From contig WNNJ02002333.1 in NCBI GenBank assembly GCA_012934845.2, positions 1 through 64,000 of the forward strand: a stretch of DNA of 64,000 bases, given 5' to 3'. This document shows positions 32,329 through 43,770 of the stretch, piece by piece. Numbering within the stretch: position 1 is the stretch's first letter; the number at the start of each line of letters is the position of its first letter. The stretch is from Pomphorhynchus laevis. Lineage: Eukaryota > Acanthocephala > Palaeacanthocephala > Echinorhynchida > Pomphorhynchidae. The position numbers and the translations under genes are program-made. The notes beneath the pieces were generated by a model. The model was not told where the DNA came from. It ran no database searches and was given only the letters and a program-made list of their open reading frames with translations.

Positions 32329-32770
32329 CTAGTCGTACGAATCAACAATTCGTGCGACTAGAATTGATAGGAATTATCAATTCCTATCAATTCTATCGAA
32401 TTGATAGAATTGATTCGATATCTATTCGATACCAACGCCGCAGCACAAATTAACGTTGATTTCTTTGCTAAAAATAAAGCAGTTCTTCATGATAGAATGG
32501 TGCAATCCCGATAATGTAACGTCCGAAATGTTTCAGTACCTGCCAGTTCATACTATTCAGACGAAACTTTGCGGTTCTATAAACACTTAAAATCATGTGG
32601 AATTCGGGGGCACAAGGGAAGTGTAGTGACGGTTAATGCACTGAATGACACAGCCAATTACTCTATTGACGCATTTGTTCAGGTAAATTTGTTAGTAAAT
32701 TTGTTGTAAATCTAGTCGGTAGGAATTCTATCGAATTCCTAGCGACTAGATCGGTGGGAATTCGTACCGA
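32329..32770. other. Gene-like segment between clusters of short palindromes
   Basis: Left cluster: CTAGTCGTACGAAT/ATTCGTGCGACTAG (32329-32361) and GAATTGATA/TATCAATTC. Right cluster: TCTAGTCG.TAGGAATTC/GAATTCCTA.CGACTAGA (32711-32750) and ATCGGT/ACCGAT. Between them 32440-32675 has unusually high GC and two overlapping open frames ('DFFAKNKAVLHDRMVQSR' and 'YYSDETLRFYKHLKSCGIRG'), and ends at a good donor (CAG|GTAAAT). It looks like one or two decayed exons with a frame break around 32510. The family is not recognised. Confidence 0.4.
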
Positions 32771-33120
32771 TCCACGAATCAACAGTCGCGTTTGATAATT
32801 GATTATTATCAGATAAAAGAAGCTAAAATTCCTAAAACATGGTGGGGAAAGTAACCAACTAAAATGAAGGTAAACTAAATTTCAAACTGTCTATAACGAC
32901 ACAACATAATTTTTTTAGTTCATTGTTTTTGAATAGCTTATCCGATAAACTTTAGTTTACTTTAATTTTCTATTATTAATATTTTTAAACTTAGATTTAG
33001 ACTTTATTTCGGTATCATGCAAATCAATTTTGAATATCTTCAATATTTAATACGGTATTAATATATACTTTTAATACGATTTTAATATTAAAAGTATTAA
33101 TATAAAAAGTATTAATAAAC

Positions 33121-33845
33121 GTGTTAATAGTCTTCGAATACTAGGCGTTAATTTTACCGCTAACCTGTCTTGGTCTCTTCATATTGATGAGGTCGACAGA
33201 AAATGCAGTAGCCGACTTTATCTGCAAAGGCGCATTTCGGCATTAGGGGCTTCTCCTACTCAGTTAGAGATTGTGTATATTGCATTAGTAAGATCATTAC
33301 TAGTTTATGGATATCCCGTTTTTTGTAATGTAGCCTCACGAGACCTTCAAACAATGTAAAAAATTTATTGGTTCGCAGAGCGCATTCGTAGAAAATATTT
33401 AGTCACTCTCGCGGAAGTTTTAAACATGGCGTTTACCAAACTCGCTCGTAATATATAGTTCTTATCTCAATTATTTGAACTTTGTTTCGGGCATACTAAC
33501 TGTACTATACAGATTAAATATGGTCATAAAAGTTTGGCTTGAAAGCACCTCGAATCGAAAAGTTTTTATCTTCGTTCCTATTCAAAGCCGTAGATCATTA
33601 GAAGAGCAGAGTCGAAAATCCAGAAGGTTGTAAATTGGCAATCTCCACAGCTCAGTAAAACAATTTTTCTGGAATAGTGTTTATCCTACCTTTTCACAGA
33701 TGCAAATGATCCTTATTATTAAATTTTTTTATTTTTTTATTTTTTATCAAATTTAAAGAAGTTGTACACAAATTAAGCAGAGATAGTTGCTTATTTGTAT
33801 TTTATAATATGTTCACTTTTATTTAATAAAGAATCAATCAATCAA
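33121..33845 (+). mobile_element. CR1/Jockey-like LINE 3' fragment
   Basis: 'LRILGVNFTANLSWSLHIDE' and 'ASPTQLEIVYIALVRSLLVY' match the region after the RT of these LINEs ('LGVHLTSDLSW', 'RPVLEY'). The frame breaks after about 80 codons. The 3' end is marked by AATAAAGAATCAATCAATCAATG, i.e. the short tandem tail (ATCA)n typical of CR1-like elements, at 33825-33846. Confidence 0.7.
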
Positions 33846-34554
33846 TGATATTTTAGCTTAAACATGATTTAGACTTTACTGTATTTCGGTGAAAATCAAT
33901 TTTGAATAACTTTAATTCAATAACAATCAGTCAAACTTTAAAAATAGGTATAAACTTAAATTTTTTTAGAAATACATTATCATGATATATGATAATCATT
34001 TGCGATCACATGCTTACCTAAATTTGTAGATGCATTTCTAGGATAAATCTAAGTTATCTAAATCAGTGTATTCGTTCATAGCGAAAATATTTTATGAAAT
34101 ACTTCAAATATTCAAAAGAATATATTTTGACAAAATACAAATAAACAATTTAAAATATGATAATTTTCAGCTTTCATTTATTGTGAAATAGAATAAGTAT
34201 GTGGTACACAGATATAAAATGTTATAAAAATCACATCTACACAATAGCACAAGCAACGTTATGCTCTGGAAGAAATCCAAGGTCTTCCTGAACCACGGAA
34301 GAAATTAAATAATTGATGAATATTTTAAGTTTGTTTTTTCCGAGAGCAGATGCCTAAATGAATTAGTTCCATTTTTAAACACGCCAAATTTGATTATCAA
34401 CTTAATGTAGGAATTAATAATTGCCAATATAAGAATTTTCTATTAGAATTCCTCGAATAAAGTATTTTTACATAACTATAAGAATAAACTTTAAACGATA
34501 TTATCATTTATATAAGTAAGTTTTTTAAGCAGTTGTAATGTTCTTTTTAATTAT

Positions 34555-35775
34555 TGATTGACAAATGTTACTTTCAAGTTGAAAATAACATTTGATTTTT
34601 TTAAACGGAAAAATTTAGTAAAGCACACAATCAAGGTTACCCGCAAATGGGTCCAAAAATGTCGAGCAATAAACTGCTGAATTGGATACTGGATACAGCT
34701 ACGAAGACGAGTCGGCTGGGTGTTTGAATGTACTACGCATGGGAGTACCTCGTGTTGACCGTGGACTCCGGAGACAGGCCGATATTGACCGAGCAATTTC
34801 GAAACTTATTTTTCTTTTTAGTCTAATAGCTATATCACTGTAGCGTATGTGTCCTTGTTGAGCTAAAGCGGTCGCAATATCTTTACTAGAATACTAGATT
34901 CTTTGCCGCAACCCCCTGATGTTGAAAAGACGAGCGGGATAAAGGAGGTATTTTCTATCCTTCGGATTCTTTCAAGGTACTTGGATTTTTTTCTTTTTTC
35001 GTTATAATCAAATGCGTTGTCAGGACTGCGTATTGTGTTCGATTGAGCATGAGAAGAAAATAAATTGACGTCGAAGAACGTCCGCTCGAATCGAGAACCG
35101 TGTAAACCGGATCAGACAATATCCAGACGGGCACATTGTTTGGCAGTAGTCGCTGGATTTTCAAAGCGGGTGCTCTCGGGAACGTTCGATAACTCCGGTT
35201 CAATCCCAACGTTGTGAGCAACTTGGCTTAGCGCTGATGCTATAGTGTCCCGGACCGCGTTATGGCGAATAATCGGAAGACCATTATGTTTGCATGATAG
35301 TGCATGGGGAAGATTGATCTTCGAGCCACAGTAACAAGTACACGTTTCAATCTCAGGCTCGATACTGCCATACCGTGCATTAAGTGCGTCGTGAAATTCG
35401 TTTGCTGACAAATAGAATTGTTCTTGTCGCAGTGGTAAGGCGCTTAGCCAAGAAGACGCAACGTGGTGTGCTGCATGTTTAATGGAATTCTGGGTGACCG
35501 GGGCTAGTTTGCTAATAATCTTTGAGGCGCATTCTTGGTGTGAATTGAACCGGAATTGAGTGATTTCGCGGAGGATTGCATTTTGTTTTTCTCGTAGGTT
35601 GTCGTCTGTCACCTCATCGACATATGAGGAAACCAACATTGTCGCTGATGCTTGTTCAAGTGTGTCAACAAAAGTTGGCGAGTTTATCCCGATACCTCCA
35701 AATTCAAGAGGTGAGCACAAAATATCTGTCATCTCCTTGTTTGTCTTGAAAGTTGCCAGAAGATGCAGCAATAGC
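34555..35775 (-). mobile_element. LINE-B C-terminal region, minus strand
   Basis: A 219-codon open frame (35771-35112) carries 'LPLRQEQFYLSANEFHDAL', the Cys/His motif 'CTCYCGSKINLPHALSCKHN' and 'LPIIRHNAVRDTI', ending 'ARLDIV'. The next frame (35221-34955) continues 'GRSSTS' and the overlapping frame gives 'RFERTFFDVNLFSS' and 'FIPLVFSTSGGCGKES'. Around 34700-34790 'ARSISACLRSPRSTRGTP' closes the domain. This is the same protein region as in LINE-B at 19.7-20.2 kb, better preserved. It is 5'-truncated at about 35775. Confidence 0.8.
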
Positions 35776-36646
35776 GATTTGATATCAATTGCGATTAAAT
35801 AACATTTGATAATAATAATTATTATTATTATATTATATAATAATTATAGTAAAATTTAAGTTAATCCAAACATAAAAAACAAGGAAGAATTAGAAGTTAC
35901 GTTTTTATGAGTATAACAAGCGCGCATATATTAGTAAAGCTTAACAGCAGCTAAAGTCAGCTAAATATGTCTTTATTAATTACTATGTGCTAGAGCATGT
36001 TCGGTTAATCGTTTCTCGTTTCTTAAGAATTTCTACGAATTTGTCAATGGTAATATAACCAGCTAAAATGACAAAGAAATTCAGTAGATACATCATATTT
36101 TTTAATATAAGTTTTAATTGCTGTGATAACTTGTTAAACTTATCGTATAAACGTAAAAATATCTTTGTATCATAGGATTATTACTTTATATCAATAGTTT
36201 AGTTTAAATAAGTATGGACGTTAGTTAACGTAATAAAATTAAATAATAAATAACAATGGAATCTTAAAAATCAATAATAATCGAATTAAATCAATAATTA
36301 ATTATTGATAATCAATAATTATATCAATAGTTAATACAAACTATAATATCATTTTAATCAAATATACAAATATATAAATTATATATTTATAATATCAAAT
36401 AAATAATATTATTATATATTATAATATAATATTGTATATTATATTTAATATTTTCTGCATATATTATACTCTCACCCTCTATCACATTAAATTATCAATT
36501 TCAGTAAGCGTCCACTTATATTACAAGAAATCCACGGTAACTTATAGAGAAAGCAGGTTCCTGTATTTTTGAAATCTTTAGAAATAATGGGTAAGATCAA
36601 TTAAGTGCTGATTAATTATTAGTAATTAATTATTAGTAATTAATTA
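35776..36646. other. AT-rich intergenic stretch
   Basis: Contains (ATT/AAT)n-rich runs (35805-35850, 36290-36440). No coding or structured signal. Confidence 0.4.
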
Positions 36647-37100
36647 TTAGGAAGTAATTGCCGTTGTTAAAGTAAAAGCTAAACAGTTGTTTATAAATAG
36701 AAATTTAATTTTTATTAATACGTTTACCTGGATTTGTGGTGACGTTGGTAACATCAAGTTCGCAATTCAAAGTATTACACCCATCAATGCTCTCTTTTAT
36801 CATCGATAAGTTTACACTTATATTCTTTCGATCACATACCGCATTGATATCTATTCTACAATTAAAAAAACAAAAATAATTTGTAATATTTCTAATTTGT
36901 AAACGCTTACGTGTTTGACGTAGCATTTACTGAAATTAATTCAATAAATATAGGTAAATCTGTATTATTTTCCATAAAATCCTTTATTAATCCAGCGTTC
37001 AGCTTTAAAATATCAATATAATACAAATAAACGACTTATCTTGTGTTACCCAATTTACTAAGTTTTCTTTAGATTCGTTAGCACAAGTCCCTTCTGAAAT
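36647..37100 (-). CDS. 3' end of an unrecognised multi-exon gene (sequon-rich, probably extracellular product)
   Basis: Four minus-strand exons: 37100-37050, 37002-36911, 36855-36728 and 36678-36647, joined by introns of 47, 55 and 49 nt with agreeing phases, ending in TAA. The peptide includes 'ISEGTCANESKENLVNW', 'LIKDFMENNTDLPIFIELIS', 'VNATSN', 'VCDRKNISVNLSMIKESIDG' and 'CNTLNCELDVTNVTTNP'. It has five or so N-glycosylation sequons (NNT, NAT, NIS, NLS, NVT) and four cysteines, suggesting a secreted or cell-surface domain. The last exon encodes only 'FTLTTAITS'. The 5' part lies upstream (higher coordinates) and was not found. No family recognised. Confidence 0.55.
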
Positions 37101-37242
37101 CTTTATTTCTTTATAATTATACACTAAATATTAATATAATTTTTTATAATGCAAGTATAATTTTAATATAAAATTTAACATTTATTAATTTTAAAAGAAT
37201 TATTGAGTGCATTTTGTGTTTTATGACTAGCTCTATGTTAAA

Positions 37243-37458
37243 ATGACGAAAACATATGCAAGAGAGAAATTGTGTTACCAGGTGTCGGTTATTTTCGACA
37301 GCCCTGCACATCTCCAAAGATATATAAAAACCATTGTAATGACATTAAAACCCCGTCAACAAATGAATAAAGCTTCTAAACATATCGCTAACGTTGCCTT
37401 AATGGACAAATCACAAAAATATTATATCCTGATAAAAAACGATAAATTAACATACTGA
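37243..37458 (+). CDS. Small ORF (71 aa), unrecognised
   Basis: Single-exon frame with start in good context (AAAATGAC) and near-normal codon variety: 'MTKTYAREKLCYQVSVIFDS', 'LQRYIKTIVMTLKPRQQ'. Basic, no membrane segment or signal peptide. It sits between two minus-strand gene ends. It could be a small gene, one exon of a larger one, or chance. Confidence 0.3.
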   Translation: MTKTYAREKLCYQVSVIFDSPAHLQRYIKTIVMTLKPRQQMNKASKHIANVALMDKSQKYYILIKNDKLTY

Positions 37459-37697
37459 ACTGAATGAAGATTTAGTCTTCGAGCAAGTAAAATCACTAAT
37501 TTGAAATTCAAATACAAGTGATGAATACTTGTATATTGAATACTTGTAAATTCAAATACTTATAGTGATGAATTTGTCAAAATTTACATTATTCACAAAA
37601 AGTGTTATGTAAACAATAAATTAATTGAATTAATTAAATTAAGCAAATTAAAATTTAAAATAAGTAATTGAAGTTATATTTATAAAATATTATAGAC

Positions 37698-38031
37698 TTA
37701 AAATGCTTTAATCCCACCTGGAAATGTATTCTGTGACTGTTCTTGCTCGTCGTCGTAGAATTCTTTGACGTAATCACTGATTGACATTGAGATAACTGAA
37801 TCTAATAAATAAAAAAAATATTTCATATATATAATGTATCGGAGGATACCTTCATGGAGTTTAAGCGAATCTTGTATAAGTGTAAGTTTGATTGGCATGT
37901 TTTTTTCATCTACACCATAGACGGTGTTAAGTTCAGTTGCCAAGTAGAATTGGCGGGATTGACCGCAAGTTTTAAAATCACAAAAGGAATCGTATGCTAC
38001 TTTGAAAATAACTGCGAATGTGCCATCTTTC
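37698..38031 (-). CDS. Last two exons of an unrecognised minus-strand gene
   Basis: Exon 38031-37850 (enters in phase 2, leaves in phase 1), a 48-nt intron, and exon 37801-37698 ending in TAA. The sequence reads 'KDGTFAVIFKVAYDSFCDFK', 'FYLATELNTVYGVDEKNMPI', 'LIQDSLKLHE' then 'DSVISMSISDYVKEFYDDEQ' and ends 'FPGGIKAF'. The tail is acidic. Acceptor TTTTTAG precedes the first exon; earlier exons were not identified. Antisense frames across this stretch are shadows. Confidence 0.5.
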
Positions 38032-38735
38032 CTAAAAATGAATATTTTTTTGATTCTCAAGTTATGTTATTCATAATCTAACGTCTAGATTTTATTGAAT
38101 TATAGAAACAATGAAGTAATTCGTTACAATAAAATTTGGTTTTTAAAATCCATTATCGTATTTATGATGGTGATATTAAAACTTATCGAGACATTATTGT
38201 AAAAATAAAAGCGATAATTTCTCTTTATAATTATTAATAAGAAATTTATTTATATAATATATAAATTTTAATTTAAATATTAAAATTTATCTTAAACATT
38301 TTTATAATTCTTTATTAGTTTTATTGTCTTTTTTAAAATAATAATGAATATTATTAATATATTAATACAATATATTAATATATTTTTGGATGAGCGTTCT
38401 AATACCTTGTAGAAGATTGCTGCTTTCGTGATCACAGTGCGTTTGCTGTCTTTAGGGAATTATGAGATAGACTTAAAGATTAAGAGACAGCCTCAAACTT
38501 CAAGTACAGAGTCGTTGACCGGACAAACTGGAGCATTTTGTAAAGATACTTTCGCCTCTCTAGAAAAAGTTATTTTTAAACTTTGAATCTTCTAATTTAC
38601 GAAATCTCCTGTCGTTTGATCTTCAGTGCCACTTCAACTTTGCACTCTGACTGGAAGTTTTAAAGTCTACCAAGATTAATAATAATAATGATTTTCTTAA
38701 TAAATGACAACAGATAGCTAATTACAAAAAAGGAA
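38032..38735. other. AT-rich spacer with a short GC-richer block
   Basis: 38390-38660 has mixed composition ('GTTTGCTGTCTTTAGGG', 'CCGGACAAACTGGAGC') but no sustained frame. It may be a decayed exon or repeat. The rest is AT-rich. Confidence 0.3.
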
Positions 38736-38739
38736 ACTA

Positions 38740-41700
38740 AAAAAAGTAATGTTAATGTTCTTCCCAAGTAAATATTTCTTTCGTCTTCAGATCTGTTATG
38801 GCCTCAGATCCAACGGGATCTGAGCCCCAAGCCAATCCAACACGCCGCTCTCTGACTGAACCACTCGGGGTCCGCCACCCCCCGAAGAATCCAATTGAGG
38901 CGGACGATGCTCGGTAATCTCGAGATGAGGAGCTTAAGAAACCTTACTCTTTGTTCTGGGGGACGTCCTCTTGAAAAGAAGACTAATCTCAAGAGAGCCC
39001 AAGTATTCCAGAGGCGCACTTGAGTTTTCTCTTTCACTGACAGATGTTGGGCCCGTTTCAGGGCCCATCTAGCTCTCTTCAGGATACGTTTTAGTCTATC
39101 CAGGTCAGCTTTCGCTGACCAGTTCACCGTAATGGTAAACCCCAGGTATTTTACTCGACTTGTGAAGGTAGGGAGAGGTTGATTAGTCAGGATAGAAGAT
39201 AGAGCTGAGAGTGCTAATCTCTTGAGTTTTTTCTTTGTCGCTGGGGCGCCATGAAAGACAACCACCTGCAATTTGGAGGAGTCTAAAACAAGGTTGGACA
39301 AGGGCAGCTGATCATTTAATCTAGTAAAGAAACGGCTGATGTTAGAGACTACATATTTGCACCTGCGTCCAGAGAACATGGATGTGGTATTATCAGCGTA
39401 TACCACAAGATGTTGATCGCGTTTGAATTTGTTGCAGAGTTCAATGGAGGCAACAAGATACAATATTGGAGAAAGTGGGGAGCCTTGAGGCACACCTGTA
39501 ATAGGGTAGAACTGACGTGCATCAGGGTCGTCTTCATAGAAGAATCGCTTGGTGACAGCAATATTTCCACCCTGTTAACAATTCTCGCAGGCAATACGAG
39601 GGACCTGAGAGAAGTGATAGCAAAATGAATGGAAATGCGGTCAAATGCGGCAGAGAAGTCAAGAAAAACAGCCAGAACAAGCTGATGACTGTTATCTTGA
39701 CAAAACTGTTGCACTTCACCTATTGCTGAATGGACCGAGCGATCTTTTACGTACCCATGAAAACCTGGTGGGATTAAATTTCGCCTACTTAGATGATCGC
39801 GGATTTTACGCGCAAGCGCTTTTTCGTAAATGGTGATGAGGGAATTTTGAATATAAATGGGTCGCAGATTTTTAGGACATGAAATCGACTTATTTTTTGG
39901 TATAAAAACACGACGGCTGATGTTTATTCCAGCAATGTCGGACGGGGAGGCTAATAGCATTGTTATGGCGACCTCCTTTCTCTGACTGTATGTCAAAAGC
40001 TGACAAACACGAGTGGAGAGTGGCGCATGGGTTCTGGAGGTGCCCGGGAGTGGCCCCCAGGAGTTAAGGATATCTGTAACAGATAAGTTCCTACTCCTGA
40101 AGTCACACCAAGGCGGGATTGGTTGGGGTGATTGAGTGGCTCCATAATTGTGTAGTGATAGTGACTCCTCCAAAACTTTATCAAGGCATATTCTACCGAT
40201 CCAACCTAATGCTCTATCTTTCCAACAGACAAACTTCTCCTTCTTGAATATCTTCAAGAAAGAAGCCTGAGAAGGGTTTAGGTGAGCAATGATTGCCCTA
40301 TCCCTGCTCAGCTGGAGCCTATATCTAGAGCTTCAATATTCATTCGAGAGGGCTTGTCTGGCGGAAACAGAGAGATTAGGAAGGTGTAGCATTTTAGCTA
40401 GGACCTTGAGTTTTGTTGGAGTGGGATTGTATATACGACCTTTATAGGTAGTCGATAGTATCGCGGTAGCTTGCGAAGAGAGGTAGGTGTTAAATTCGGT
40501 CAAATTCTCATTCCCAATTAGGAGGAAGAGTTGGATAGCTGCCTGAAAGAAGGTTACCCTGACGGGATCAAAGTGGAACCTTCTCCTCAGCAACGTATCT
40601 TCCTCTAACCTCCAACGAATTAGGTCATGAGAGGTGGTCTGTTTTTGGCGCGACTGCTCAGTACAGATGGGTTTCAACAACCACATCTTATGAAGCAGTA
40701 ATATGTTGAGGAGTGAATTAGTTGTTGAGCAATGAAAGGTAGGTGATGGTGGTTTGTGGATAAGATAGTCGTTTCTGGCTCTGCGGTTTGCTGCATTAAT
40801 CCAACGACCAGTTCTGTCGTTGAAGTCACCAAGTAACATGTCATAGCCACTACCTAATATACTATCCTTGAAGGGCACGGTTCTTGTGAATTTCTCCTGG
40901 CCGTATATAAATATTGGCTATGCTGATGCATTTACCGTTCTTACGATGTGATATAGCTAAACAAGATAGGGCTGGTCAAGAATAGTTAAGAAGGAGGGAA
41001 GATCTTAGGGAGCATTTACTAAGGTTAAAAGACCTTGATATGAAGAGGAGTGAGGAGGGGTTATATACGGAGTGAAGTGGGTGTATATATGCTGAGGGAT
41101 AAATCGAGTAATGTCCTGAGGGATACGGATAGCCGCGTCTCCTGAAGGACTATAACATCTGCATCTCTACCAGATAAAAGGCTAAGGGCAGAAGCACCTC
41201 CCGAATTCCACTGAAGAATATTCAGTGAAAACGGCTCTTGATGACTTTGCATTGTGCTAGTTTAGCTGGAAGGGGATTGCCACATCCTAGACTGAGCTAG
41301 GGGTGGAAGGATTGCCCCCTCCACCACTAGCGCCGCCCAGAGTGGGTACTTGCCCCCGGGCATTATCATCATTTCCCTTTGAGGCGCTTATATTACAGCC
41401 CTTACAGCATTTTCCCGATCTTTATGGGGGGAACGGCATGGACCGAAGCCGCTCGTTTCTTGGATTCCGGAAGAGCCGGAACAGAAGCTGCCGGAGGGAA
41501 GAACCTGACTGACAGTTGATGGGCGATCAGTTTCTCCATATCCTTTAGTGTAGACTGTCTTTGTGAATGCAGCAAACGTATGATGTCGTTATCTAACATT
41601 CTGTGGCCGCGTTTGTCGCACTGGATGTAGGCACTCTTGTAGGCACTCTTGTAGGCACTCTTGTAGGCGTGCTGTATCTGCTACAGTAATTCTTGAATGA

Positions 41701-42600
41701 TTGGCATTTCCTAGCCCAGGCCGGATGTGCAACCCCACAGTTAGAACATTTGGGAGGAGAGTTGCACTTGCCGCCGTCCTGTTGGCAGTCAGCTCTACCA
41801 CAAAAACCGCAATTTCTGACAGACGAACAGCTTGACTCTTAATGTCCCCATCTGTGGCATTTGTTGCAGTGGGAGTATGTCTTGTCGTCCATACTCATGA
41901 TCTCGAACGATAAATTATGCCCCATGAATGTATTGAAAGCTGAGTTGGCCAGAATTGAAGTGGTGTCGAGAGATGCTGAGACGAATGCGAAGGGGAGAGG
42001 AGTACCGTTTCTCCCGATCACTGTGCGAAGATTGTAAACTTTGAACAACAATTCCAACTCTTGAATGTCATCTGTTTCTAACAAGGATGGAATATTAAAA
42101 ACTTTGTGTGAGGCCATGATAGGAAGAATTTTCAAGAAGCCAAATTTGAAAGATTTTTCTGGAAAAACGTTTCATACTCAACTGCTAAACCAGGAGTTGC
42201 GAAGGAGATTTTAATTTCGGATGCGTAATACCGTATAGAGTTAAATAACACACGGTTTTTGTAAGGAATTGTAAATTCACGCAAAAACACGTTAAACAAA
42301 TTTTGTCGTTCAATGGGTTTTATTAATTTTATAATCATTAGATTTTTTGCCTTGGTAATAGGGGGAAGCTCCCCTATCCCTTCGTTGGTGTTTGATAATA
42401 AATCACTAACCTTGAACGTTGTATTCGAAGAACAAACCTGTATATTGTCCAAGTTGAGATTTTTTCATTCCCTTTTGAGCATTATTGAGGGAGCTTTGAT
42501 GCTCCGACACTTTTACACTGTTGTGCATTTTTTCTTGAGGCAAATAAAATGACCAAGATTAGTGGAAACAGAAGTAAGAAGCAATTGATTCGGCTCATCG
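38740..42600 (-). mobile_element. LINE-A: near full-length non-LTR retrotransposon with ORF1 and ORF2, with frame breaks
   Basis: Minus strand, much richer in GC than its flanks. ORF1 region (42452 down to about 41400): 'LMIIKLIKPIERQNLFNVFL', then zinc-knuckle-like 'CNKCHRWGH' and a C-terminal basic/Pro part; a 14-bp unit is repeated three times at 41626-41668. ORF2: endonuclease start 'SLNILQWNSGGASALSLLSG' and 'DVIVLQETRLS' (41252), 'MLLGDFNDRTGRWI' (40830), RT 'VFIPKNKSISCPKNLRPIYI', '[16 protein letters not shown]', 'MPQGSPLSPILYLVASIEL' and 'VVYADNTTSMF' (40257-38804). Several frameshifts separate these frames. The endonuclease section seems shortened, and the RT motif reads YADN, not YADD. 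Jockey/I-like by order of parts. 3' tail ends near 38740. Confidence 0.85.
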
Positions 42601-43578
42601 GTTATCTTTAGCAGCACTATTTCCACATCATTGGAAATGTGATAATCACAGTATGTGATTATTCCTCTAGACTGTTATCATTCTATATTCTCTTATAACT
42701 CGCTAATTTGTCACCTAGAGATGCAAAAATATCCTATTAAAGAGCTCCATACTATTCGATCGACAACTTTGACGTTGTACTTTTTTTAAATGAGACAATA
42801 TAACTTTATGGAAGCTAACACATGAAAGCTGCGCACACTTATGCCTCGTCTTTTTCTTCTGACATTAAAGAAGGTGGATAGTTTGAAAATGTGAATTTGT
42901 TCAATTCTATTAATAATAAAAAATATAACGAGGTTTTTATTTTCCCTGATATGCATTTCGGTCAGGGGTCACTGATATGCATTTTGGCCGGGTGATATGC
43001 ATTTTGGTCAGGGTTAATTTCAAGGATAAAATGCATCAAAAGCTTATTGACTTGCGTTGTTTTGTCAGTAGTTAAATAATAAAGTTTGCACAACCTTATA
43101 CAAATTATTGTACAAAATATTGTACAAAATATTTTCTAATATTCGAAAAAAAAGGATATTTAATGAAACGTTAACATACGTCTTATAACAAATATTTATT
43201 AACAAGCATCCATTAAATTCATTATATTTATCAAAATATTCTAATAATTTATCATAACCTTATTCTCTTTATTTTATTTATAACAAATATTAAATTATGA
43301 CATTTTTTAATTATGTACAAATTGATTTAGTAAAATTTGTGAAGTGATGCTATTAAACTGTGATGAGATATTAAATATAGAAATATTAGTTATAATATTA
43401 TAACTAATATAGCAGTTATAAAGTGAATGTTCGAGTCATGATATCCAAACCATAAAGCAGAAGAGGCCTAATAAACCACGTTTATTTTAGAGTTTTATTA
43501 AACTGAAAATAATTTGAATTATAATTTGATTTATTTACCAATTTTTATTTGATATTAAAAATTCGTTATTATTGTTCA
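42601..43578. other. AT-rich spacer with a ~26-bp tandem repeat
   Basis: At 42948-43016 the unit 'TGATATGCATTTTGGTCAGG' occurs three times in slightly different form. No other structure or gene recognised. Confidence 0.55.
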
Positions 43579-43770
43579 GGGCGTTTTAACATCAAGAGGA
43601 ATAATAAAATATAAAATTGTTGTTCAGAAATTTTCAATTATTGAAACAGTCCTTTTCAAAACATTAATGTTCATAACATTACACTTAAAAAGAACTATTG
43701 CAATGGTCGAAAATTTGTGAACAATAATTTCATATTTTATTATTACTTTTAATGCTTAAACGCCCTGAAA
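43579..43770. mobile_element. MITE-like element with ~80-bp inverted ends
   Basis: Starts 'CAGGGCGTTTTAACATCAAG' and ends with the inverted 'GCTTAAACGCCCTG'. The arms remain complementary through 'AATAATAAAATAT' and 'TTGTTCA.AAATTTTC'. A diverged relative lies at about 44955-45160, ending 'GATGTTTAAACGCCCT'. Confidence 0.75.

Noticed and set aside
39410-39836. Plus-strand frames at 39.4-39.8 kb
   Set aside because: Antisense of the LINE-A reverse transcriptase.
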